Shown: positions 6,676 through 12,721 of the stretch, piece by piece
Layout: each line of letters starts with the position of its first letter
Numbering within the stretch: the stretch's first letter is position 1
Assembly (NCBI GenBank): GCA_016935955.1
Contig: JAFGPY010000127.1
Coordinates: 1 to 12,721, forward strand
DNA from: Planctomycetota bacterium
Lineage (GTDB): Bacteria; Planctomycetota; Phycisphaerae; FEN-1346; JAACEH01
Reading direction: 5' to 3'
Length of the DNA stretch: 12,721 bases
The notes under the pieces: generated by a model
The model's database searches: none
Seen by the model: the letters and a program-made list of their open reading frames with translations, nothing else
Told to the model about the DNA's origin: nothing
Program-made: the position numbers and the translations under genes

Positions 6676-6700
6676 GGCGGGGCCCCACGAGGGCCCCGCC
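6676..6700 (-). terminator. Hairpin terminator after the dockerin-type gene
   Basis: GGCGGGGCCC (6676-6685) and GGGCCCCGCC (6691-6700) form a 10-bp stem with a 5-base loop, 11 bases past the stop codon at 6712. On the minus strand it is followed by TTCATTAA, a weak T-containing tail, so termination may be partial. Confidence 0.55.
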
Positions 6701-6711
6701 CTAGCGGCTGT

Positions 6712-9700
6712 CTACATCAACGCGTTCAGCACGTTGATCAGGACCGACAGATCCGTTGGCTCAGCGCCGCCGTTCTTGTCGAGGTCGAATGCGTACGGAT
6801 GGAAACCCGATGTGTCGAGGTTGTTCAGCTTGTTGATCAGCAGGCTTATGTCCGTCGGCTCGGCGCCGCCGTTGCCATCGATGTCGCCCAGCGGGCGGAC
6901 CGTGAACGGCACCTCGATGATTCTCTCCGGCCAGTACGCGTGCCGGCATACGACCTCGATGACCAGATCGCCGCTGCCGGCCAACTGGTTCGGCGGGGCC
7001 TGGCGGTCGCAGCCCAGGATGTACTTCTCGAGGTTGGTCGCGCCGGCGGCAAAGGTGACTTCGCCGGAGCCGCTGCCGGCTTTCTTCCGGAGGGTCACGG
7101 TGACGTCGTCGCCGCTGTGGGGGGGAAGCACGGTCACGGTCAGGCGGACCCTGTGTCCGCCCCGGGCCAGGGCGGCCGGGATGTTCTGGTAGACCCAGTC
7201 CAGGTCGTCCTCGAGGGCAACCGAGCATTGGGGCGGCGGCTCGTAACCCGATCCCGCCGTGGCCGCAAAGACGGCGATGCCGCGAGCCTGCCCGCTCGTG
7301 GACGGGCTGCTGTCGTAGAGCTGCAGGCCCTTGAGGACCTTCTCACTGTTGAGCGCCAGCGGGGCGGCGAACTCGTAGAGCGCGTAGTCTCGCGAAGCGA
7401 TCTCGCCGGTCGTGCCGGAATCGGCGGAGTAGCACTTGGTGGTCTGGACAAGCTGAACGTAGTCCGGATGGTTCGCGGCCGGTTCCGACGGTCGCGGCGT
7501 ATCGTCCGCGCCTTGGCCGTCGGCCCAGGCCCAGATGATTTCCTCCGTGTCGTCGGCATAGACGGCGGCCAGGCGCATGAAGCGGCCCCTGTCCGTCGGG
7601 GCGTTCTCAAACGCACATAGCACGCAGTTGATGGCCCCGTAGATCACCTGCTGCTCGACGGGCAACTCGCATAGGCCGTGGTCTTCTGCCAGGCGGCGGT
7701 ATCGGCTGTGCAACCGACGGCCATCGTGTTGAAGGCGATCGCCATGCCGTTGCCGGTCACGGCATAGCCGCCCGGGCCGAGCTGCTCCAGCAGGACCAGG
7801 TCGTCGCCGGCACAAATCCGATTGCCCGGCATGACCGGGTTGCCGCTCGAAGAGGCCATGTAATAGTCAGCCCGGACGCCGGCCAGGTAGCCGCTCTCCG
7901 GCAGCCCATCGTTGCCGTTGATGTAGTCCGGATGCTGCCACTGGTGATAGGTCGTGTAGGTACTGCGCGTATTATTGACCACGGCGGCATCGCCGTTGCC
8001 GTACTGGCTCCAGGCGATCCAGCCGATGTCCGGATTGACGGCCAGGGGGTTGCTCGACGCGGTGTAGCCCTGGGCCTCGGCGCCGTCGAGGTCGGGCTCG
8101 TTGTCCCAGGCGTACCAGTAGAGGGCTTTCATCTCGTAGGCGCCCCACAGCGAATCGACGTTGAAGCCGCCCGAGATGTCGAGCGGCACCAGATCCGGGT
8201 CGTAACCCTTGACGCGGATCTCGATCCCAGCGAGTCGCGGTCGGCGAAACCCTCGTCGTCGGTCACGGTCAGTTCTATCTCGCGGGCGCCCAGCGGCAGC
8301 GTCGCCGTGGCCGTCTCGCCCGTGGCGATCTCGGTGCCGTACCAGCTCCATACGTAACTGACAATGGGGCTCTGGCCCGACGAAGCCGAGCCGTCGAGCA
8401 CGACGTCCTCGTCGCCCGATTCGTCCATGTCCTCAAGCATCTGGTCCGGGCCGGCGTCGGCTTTCAGCCAATAGGGCCCGTCAAAGACGACGACCATGCC
8501 CAGGCCGCTGAGGACGATCGGATCGTCCGGCGGCCAGTAGTCGACGGAGACTTCCAGGTACTTCGTCCCGGGCGTGTCGTTGGTGAACTCGTAGGTGTAG
8601 ACGCCCGGCACGGCCTCCTCGACGAAGGTAATGGTGCTCGTTCCCGTGCCGCTGACGTCAATGGCGATAAGGTCGCTGACGTCGTCCACCATGTTGTGAT
8701 ACAGGTCCATCAGCGTCACGGTCACCACGGCCGGCTCCATCTGGTGAGAGGGTATGAGGTTCGGCTCCACTTCGATCGTCGACACGATCGGATCGGGCGG
8801 GCCGTGACGCGGTCCGGAGGCAAAGGCCGTGGCCGCCCAGACGGCGGCGCCGCGGGCCTGCCAGTTGGTCGCCGGTTCGCTGTCGTCGATCTTGAAGCCC
8901 CACAGGACCTTAAGCTTATTCAAGGGCAACGGCTCGCCGAACTCGTACATCGTGTATGTCTTGGTTTCAATGTTGCCGGTCTCGCCGCTGCTGGAGTTGT
9001 AGTACTGGGTCGTCGAGTTGAGGGCTCGGAAGGTCGGCAGGTAGACCGAGGGGTCTGCGGCGTCCATCTGCGGGCGCTGGTCGGACGCGGAATTGTCCCA
9101 GGCCCAGAGCAGTTCCTGGTCGGTGCCCTCGTTGCCGTAAAGGGCCCAGATGCGCTTGTGGCGACCGCCGTTGGAGCCGTCATAGACGGCCAGCACGAAG
9201 TTGACGTTGTTGTAGACGCCTTTCTGCTCTTCGGGCAGTTCGGCCGTCACCGCGCCGTCCTGCAGGTCGGCCGTGTTGTGGCGCGTGAAGCTGGCCATGA
9301 CATTAAACTTCAGGCCGAGGCCGGTTCCGGAAACGATGCCTCCGGCCGTCCAGGTAGTGGTGTCCTCGATTTCCGTCCAGTCGCCGGGCAGCGTCGAGTT
9401 GCCGGCGTGCGAGGCGATGTGGTAGGTGCGGTCGTCGCCGACCAGGACGCCGTCGGCCGGCGTGCCCTGGGTGCCGTCCTTGTAGCCCGGACGCCACCAA
9501 CTCGCCGGGCCGGCGTAGCCGCAGTAGGCGCCGGCGGAATCCTGGACGCAGCCCATGGCCTCGGCCAGGTCGGCGTCGATCTCGCAGATGAGCCAACTGT
9601 TGTCGCCGAGCAGGTACCCGGGCCCGTCGTGCTCCGAGTCGCCGCCCTGCATCTCCACAAGATCGATGCCCCAGTAAGACTGTTCGTGGAGCATCAGGGC

Positions 9701-9811
9701 CTGGAATTCCTTGGCGCCGCACCAGACGTCCCAGAGGCAGTACGGCCGCCGCCGTCTCCAGCCCTCTGGTAGTGACTTCAAGATAGCACAAGAAGCAGCA
9801 AATCCATACAA
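6712..9811 (-). pseudogene. Secreted multidomain dockerin-type protein, frameshifted and lacking a start
   Basis: Three consecutive minus-strand frames join into one protein of about 1,030 residues. Order: repeat unit 1 (from CLWDVWCGAKE to about ASGP, 9745-8810), a beta-sandwich module (PAVVTVTLMDLYHNMVDD), a PKD-like domain (ADAGPDQ...VLDGSASSGQSPIVSYVWSW...LTVTDDEGF), repeat unit 2 (from DSLWGAYEMKALYWY), a short beta-rich part, and two C-terminal dockerin-type loops, DIDGNGGAEPTD and DLDKNGGAEPTD, with the Ca-ligand spacing D-x-D-x-N-G-x5-D. Frame breaks lie near 8226-8228 and 7668-7671; each is repaired by one extra base. Units 1 and 2 share TAELPEEQ / YAELPVEQ across the second break, which supports the repair. 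The 5' end has only a TTG at 9811 after an in-frame TAA (9815-9817) and no signal peptide. Either a decaying gene or a gene with two assembly errors plus a lost N-terminus. Confidence 0.75.
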
Positions 9812-9851
9812 GTATTAATCCGAGTTTCTCAAGAAGCAAGCGGAAACCGGA

Positions 9852-11303
9852 TCACGAAGCGGCTGGCAGGTCCGTGCGGTCGCGGAAGATGTTTTTTTCA
9901 GTCCAGGCGTCGCCGCGATAGCGGTAGAGCATGACCAGGCTCAGCAGCCCCAGGTGCACGACGCCGGCCATCCAGGCCCCGCTCATGCCGAGCCCCAGGG
10001 GGAAACAGAGCACCCAGGCCAGCGGCAGGAACAGGCCCCAGGTCAGCACCTGCTGCACAACGGCCGGCCACAGGGTGTCGCCGCCGCCGCGCAGGGAACC
10101 CATCATGGCGATGCAGATGCCGTCGAAGATCTGCCACACGGCGGCAATGCGCATGGCTGTGGCCCCGAGGGCCACGACCTGCGGCAGGGTTTCGGCGGCG
10201 CCGCCGTCGCCCTGTTGCAGGATCAGGAAGAAGCTGACGAACCGTTCGGCGAAGACGAACATGACGACCGAGATGGCGCCCATGTAGATCGTGGCCAGGC
10301 TCATGGCGCTGCGAGCGGCGCGGCGGGCGTGGGCCACCTGGCGGCGGCCGAGGTAGAAACCCGTGAGCGTCGCGGCGGCATGGCCCACGCCCAGCATCGG
10401 GAACCAGGCCATCTGCGTCAGTTCCATCACGATCGCGTTGGCGTCCAGGGCTACGGTGCCCAGGCGGCCGACCAGCCAGGCGTGCCACAGGGCCCAGGCC
10501 AGAACGTCGAGCGAGAATTGCCAGGAAGTCGGGATGCCGATGCGGAGCAGGCCCTTGAGCCGCTGCCAACTGGGGGCCCATGCCTGACGGGTGTGACACT
10601 CCCGGGCCGCGCGGCCGCCCAGGAACGCCGTGGCGAAGAGCAGCATCGACACGACGTTGGCCAGGAGTGTGGCCAGTCCCGCGCCGCCGACGCCCATCCG
10701 CGGAAACGGTCCGACGCCGAAGATCAGCAGCCAGTTCATCACGACGTTGCAGACGTTGGCCGTAACGGTGACGGCGAAGATGAGCTTGGTGCGGCCGAGG
10801 CCCTGGAAGAAACAGCTCAGCGAGGCCGTCACCAGCAGCACAACGAGCGATTGGGCCCGATAGTGCGTGTAGGCGACCTCCATGGCCTGGGTCTCGACGT
10901 CGTGACCGATCAGGGAGAACAGCCACGGCAGCGCCGGCAGCACCGCGAATCCCAGGCCGCCCACGGCCAGCGCGACGTAGATGCCCTGCCAGGCGTACCG
11001 CGCGCCGTCCTTGGGATCGCCGCGGCTGAGGCTCTGGCTGGTGAAGGCGACGACCGTCGAGATGAGGCCGAAGCAGAAGGCCGTCACGGCGTGAAAGAAC
11101 AGGGCCGAGGTCGTGACGGCCCCGACGGCCCCGCGGCCGACGCCAGCGACCATGATCGTGTCGGCGAAGACCATGGCCACGTTGGTCATAAAGGCCGCCA
11201 CGGCCGGGGCGGCAAGGCGCAGCATCTCCTGAAGCCCGCCCGGGGTGAGCGGGCGCGACGCGGCTACCAGGGTTTGGTTCGCTTGCGGTTCCATCGTGCT
11301 CAC
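9852..11303 (-). CDS. MATE-family multidrug/cation efflux transporter
   Basis: 483 residues, the usual MATE length, with about 12 hydrophobic segments in two related halves. Family-typical stretches include RLAAPAVAAFMTNVAMVFADTIMVAGVG near the first helix, FFQGLGRTKLIF, and the second-half IGIPTSWQFSLDVLAW and GSLRGGGDTLWPAVVQQ. MATE proteins export organic cations and drugs in exchange for sodium ions or protons across the inner membrane. The start is a GTG at 11303 whose GTGA overlaps the TGA of the DUF167 gene by four bases, so translation is probably coupled; an ATG at 11294 is the alternative and has no better ribosome site. The C-terminus (EKNIFRDRTDLPAAS) is cytoplasmic-looking. Substrate not predictable. 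Confidence 0.92.
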   Translation of the reverse strand: MSTMEPQANQTLVAASRPLTPGGLQEMLRLAAPAVAAFMTNVAMVFADTIMVAGVGRGAVGAVTTSALFFHAVTAFCFGLISTVVAFTSQSLSRGDPKDGARYAWQGIYVALAVGGLGFAVLPALPWLFSLIGHDVETQAMEVAYTHYRAQSLVVLLVTASLSCFFQGLGRTKLIFAVTVTANVCNVVMNWLLIFGVGPFPRMGVGGAGLATLLANVVSMLLFATAFLGGRAARECHTRQAWAPSWQRLKGLLRIGIPTSWQFSLDVLAWALWHAWLVGRLGTVALDANAIVMELTQMAWFPMLGVGHAAATLTGFYLGRRQVAHARRAARSAMSLATIYMGAISVVMFVFAERFVSFFLILQQGDGGAAETLPQVVALGATAMRIAAVWQIFDGICIAMMGSLRGGGDTLWPAVVQQVLTWGLFLPLAWVLCFPLGLGMSGAWMAGVVHLGLLSLVMLYRYRGDAWTEKNIFRDRTDLPAAS

Positions 11304-11614
11304 GGAGTCTGCAGCCGCCGTCGCACCTCCTGCGGCGGCAGGGAGCGAATGCGGAACGTCTTCTCGGGACTGGTCTGTCCGGCGACCAGCTCCAGGTCGC
11401 GCGGCTTCAGACCCAGGGCCCGGGCCAGCACCTGGGCCACGGCTTTATTGGCGGCCCCCTTCTCGGGCGGACGACTGACGGTCACCTTCAGCCGCACGCC
11501 GAGCAGGCCCGCGATGCGGTCGCGCGACGCGCCGGGCACGACCTTCACCGGCAACAGCGTGCCGCCGTGATCATCGCTCGTCAGATCGAGATTGTCCCAG
11601 GAAGCGTCAGCCAT
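11300..11614 (-). CDS. DUF167 (YggU-type) family protein
   Basis: 104 residues from the ATG at 11614. A TTG at 11626 would lengthen it by four residues but lies inside the proposed -10 box. Conserved family motifs are present: VKVVPGASRDRI (23-34), RPPEKGAANKAV (48-59) and ELVAGQTSPEKTFRI (75-89). The DUF167 family is small, alpha/beta and widespread in bacteria, archaea and eukaryotes; its biochemical role is not established. No clear Shine-Dalgarno precedes the ATG. The stop codon overlaps the MATE start by four bases, so the two genes form a small operon. Confidence 0.9.
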   Translation of the reverse strand: MADASWDNLDLTSDDHGGTLLPVKVVPGASRDRIAGLLGVRLKVTVSRPPEKGAANKAVAQVLARALGLKPRDLELVAGQTSPEKTFRIRSLPPQEVRRRLQTP

Positions 11615-11625
11615 GTCGTTCGCCA

Positions 11626-11654
11626 ATCATACCCGCGAGCGCCCCGCAGAGCAA
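11626..11654 (-). promoter_or_regulatory. Putative promoter of the DUF167-MATE operon
   Basis: TTGCTC (11649-11654), 17 bases, then TATGAT (11626-11631, five of six consensus). The transcript would begin near 11619, only about 5 bases before the ATG at 11614. This agrees with the missing Shine-Dalgarno and suggests a nearly leaderless mRNA. The -35 box is 8 bases from the -35 of the opposing promoter. Confidence 0.45.
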
Positions 11655-11662
11655 TCGGCCGG

Positions 11663-11690
11663 TTGACACGACTACAGGTTGCGATAGAGT
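11663..11690 (+). promoter_or_regulatory. Putative promoter of the small lipoprotein gene
   Basis: A consensus -35 TTGACA (11663-11668), 16 bases, then TAGAGT (11685-11690, four of six). The predicted start is near 11697, giving a 138-base leader before the ATG at 11835. It diverges from the DUF167-MATE promoter. Confidence 0.5.
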
Positions 11691-11720
11691 ATCACCATGG
11701 AGACCGCATTGAAGAGGCGA

Positions 11721-11806
11721 GGTGGCGGCACGGCGGCTCATCTTGCCAGACGTCTTGCATGGCCGCAAGCGGCCATGGCACCACGGCGTGAGCCAACCAT
11801 GCCACC
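11721..11806 (+). other. Nested stem-loop leader upstream of the small lipoprotein gene
   Basis: Three pairs of complementary segments nest in order: GGTGGC (11721-11726) with GCCACC (11801-11806); GGCTCA (11735-11740) with TGAGCC (11789-11794); CATGGCCG (11758-11765) with CGGCCATG (11770-11777) around loop CAAG. The whole lies between a promoter and the ribosome-binding site GGAGG at 11824-11828. The central hairpin resembles the right-end hairpin of the repeat at 12412-12435. It may be a cis-regulatory RNA or an inserted extragenic repeat; no known riboswitch class is recognised. Confidence 0.45.
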
Positions 11807-11834
11807 AGCCGGGATATCTTCCTGGAGGCAACCT

Positions 11835-12185
11835 ATGAAGATTCTGTGGGCGGTTGCTGTATCAGCAGGCCTAGTCCTGCCGGTATGCGTATCAGGATGC
11901 GGCGTGAGCGACCAAGACGTGAGAGCCTTCTTCAAAAAACATGAAGGCAAGACGCGCGACCAGGTCGAGACGGAGCTTGGAGAGTCTGACAACGGCTTCT
12001 TCTGCTCGCGGACGATGCCACTGGGAATGACCGAGGAACAGTGGCGGGCCAGCGAGGAGAACATCATAAGCAGCGGAGTAATCTACGGAGACTATGTGCT
12101 CTACTTCAACTGGTTCGGCATGGTGATTGGGGCCGGTAGAGTCGATAATCGGAACGTTGTGGTTGTCTGGAGAGACGGCTTTTAG
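11835..12185 (+). CDS. Small lipoprotein of unknown function
   Basis: 116 residues from the ATG at 11835, preferred over an in-frame ATG at 11697 because GGAGG sits 6 bases upstream and because the protein then opens with a lipoprotein signal: MKILWAVAVSAGLVLPVC followed by VSGC with lipidated Cys22. The mature chain starts GVSDQDVRAFFKKHEGKTRDQ and contains GKTRDQVETELGESD, reminiscent of the SmpA/OmlA (BamE-like) pattern G-x-T-x-x-Q-V-x-x-x-L-G, but the match is short and the rest (MPLGMTEEQWRASEENI, YVLYFNWFGMVIGAGRV) is unassigned. It is the only plus-strand gene in the window, transcribed away from the DUF167-MATE operon. Expected location: anchored in a membrane facing outward. Confidence 0.7.
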   Translation: MKILWAVAVSAGLVLPVCVSGCGVSDQDVRAFFKKHEGKTRDQVETELGESDNGFFCSRTMPLGMTEEQWRASEENIISSGVIYGDYVLYFNWFGMVIGAGRVDNRNVVVVWRDGF

Positions 12186-12190
12186 CCGTC
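12174..12190 (+). other. Hairpin across the stop codon of the small lipoprotein gene
   Basis: GACGGCT (12174-12180) and AGCCGTC (12184-12190) pair around a 3-base loop and include the TAG stop. There is no T-run, so termination here is doubtful. Confidence 0.25.
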
Positions 12191-12215
12191 CGGAGTTCGG
12201 CGACTGAGCGGTGTC

Positions 12216-12233
12216 AGGCAAGTATTCTTGCCT
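12216..12233 (+). terminator. Possible terminator hairpin after the small lipoprotein gene
   Basis: AGGCAAG (12216-12222), loop TATT, CTTGCCT (12227-12233): a perfect 7-bp stem 31 bases past the stop codon. The tail TGGGGCC is not U-rich, so this is a weak call. Confidence 0.35.
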
Positions 12234-12331
12234 TGGGGCCATGTGGGGTCGCACACGAACCGGTCGGTATCTGGCGACAAGACGGGCCGACCCAAGGTGT
12301 TGCGTCACGAACATGCCGATCACAACTGCGA

Positions 12332-12441
12332 GGGTGCCAAGCGTCTACTTGTCGTCAGATCCTGAGCCTGTCGAAGGGTAGACGCGTGCTCGCACGCAAC
12401 TGGTTTGCCGGCATGCTTCTGCAAGCAGAAGCATGGCACCC
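12332..12441 (+). repeat. Dispersed structured repeat, copy B, in a 110-bp unit with inverted ends
   Basis: The first 59 bases (12332-12390) align with copy A at 4990-5048. The unit is bounded by GGGTGCCA (12332-12339) and its inverted copy TGGCACCC (12434-12441). Inside are three successive hairpins: 12341-12349 with 12377-12385; GCGTGC (12384-12389) with GCACGC (12392-12397); and CATGCTTCTGC (12412-12422) with GCAGAAGCATG (12425-12435). It carries no gene. The surrounding gap 12186-12506 shows no other gene. It looks like a REP- or MITE-type element or a structured RNA. Confidence 0.65.
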
Positions 12442-12506
12442 CCAGGCCTTCTTCATGCGATATCCTACATGGCCGCCGTTGATTTCGAAGCGACATTCCT
12501 GCAACG

Positions 12507-12721
12507 CTATCCCAGGCGGGTCTTCTCGGATTCGTCTTCGGGTTCGGCCACCGAGGCGCTGACCGGGGCCTCGATGATCGGCAGGCGGATGGTGAACGTC
12601 GAGCCGGCGCCGACCTGGCTTTCGACCTCGATCGTGCCGCCGTGCTCGTGGACGATCTTCTGCGAGACGGCCAGCCCCAGGCCGGTGCCCTGGTGGCCCT
12701 TGGTCGAATGGAAGGCCTGGA
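12507..12721 (-). CDS. Sensor histidine kinase, C-terminal end (partial)
   Basis: The last 70 codons; the gene continues past the right edge. [18 protein letters not shown] then [14 protein letters not shown] and [11 protein letters not shown] is the F-box and G2-box end of a HATPase_c domain, which binds ATP and phosphorylates a conserved histidine in two-component signalling. Asparagine and G1 motifs would lie outside the window. After the catalytic domain an acidic tail of about 20 residues ([16 protein letters not shown]) ends the protein. No response-regulator gene is visible downstream within the window, so the kinase may be orphan or paired upstream. Confidence 0.9.
   Translation of the reverse strand, partial: QAFHSTKGHQGTGLGLAVSQKIVHEHGGTIEVESQVGAGSTFTIRLPIIEAPVSASVAEPEDESEKTRLG

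Noticed and set aside
8220..8235. Programmed -1 ribosomal frameshift in the dockerin-type gene
   Set aside because: The join lies at CTGGGATCG, with no X-XXY-YYZ slippery heptamer and no obvious downstream pseudoknot; two such sites in one secreted protein would be unlikely. A missing base is simpler.
9954..11570. Plus-strand frame of 538 codons across the MATE and DUF167 genes
   Set aside because: Very rich in Gly/His/Arg/Gln, antisense to well-supported membrane protein and DUF167 genes.
11892..12323. Minus-strand frame overlapping the small lipoprotein gene
   Set aside because: No ribosome site and it is antisense to a gene with a clear lipobox and Shine-Dalgarno; its middle part is simply the reverse reading of that gene.
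12332..12441. Insertion sequence or CRISPR array
   Set aside because: No transposase frame and no regular spacer-repeat pattern; only hairpins and short inverted ends.
1..12721. tRNA or rRNA genes
   Set aside because: No cloverleaf with a GGTTCGA-type T arm and no rRNA-like conserved stretch was seen on either strand by eye.

Overview
The window is high-GC bacterial DNA. Nearly every gene is on the minus strand. Dockerin-type repeats closing a secreted protein, two Gfo/Idh/MocA oxidoreductases and two lipoprotein enzymes (a glycoside hydrolase and a nitrilase-fold amidohydrolase) fit a Planctomycetota member, perhaps the Phycisphaerae/Sedimentisphaerales side. This is an inference from gene content; no marker gene is present.

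Reading right to left along the minus strand: the tail of a sensor histidine kinase (12507-12721); a gene-free stretch (12186-12506) with a structured repeat; one plus-strand gene for a small lipoprotein (11835-12185) behind a long folded leader; a divergently transcribed DUF167-MATE pair (11614-9852) joined by a GTGA overlap; a damaged secreted multidomain dockerin-type gene (9811-6712) with two single-base frame breaks and no recognisable start or signal peptide, ending at a hairpin; two Gfo/Idh/MocA oxidoreductases (6410-5079, 4944-3946) behind a good promoter; a very short gene for a 16-residue Cys/Lys peptide (3807-3757) with its own Shine-Dalgarno, -10 box and strong terminator; a GH39-like lipoprotein hydrolase (3578-1914); a lipoprotein carbon-nitrogen hydrolase (1767-622) with its own promoter; a two-helix zinc-ribbon protein (574-176); and the start of a hotdog acyl-CoA thioesterase (154-1).

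The oxidoreductases and the hydrolase suggest breakdown of sugars or sugar derivatives: a cell-envelope hydrolase releases sugars and cytoplasmic NAD(P)-dependent dehydrogenases modify them. The substrate cannot be named from the sequence. The other genes look like housekeeping or orphan functions.

Three items are least explained by known families. The first is the microprotein MCDTCGCKKKKKKPGK, a complete small transcription unit. The second is a dispersed repeat (4990-5048 and 12332-12390) whose stem is kept by compensatory base changes; the second copy lies in a 110-bp unit with inverted ends. The third is the nested-stem leader (11697-11834) before the small lipoprotein, which shares a hairpin design with that repeat family. 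All positions and base pairings were read by eye; no database search or folding program was run.
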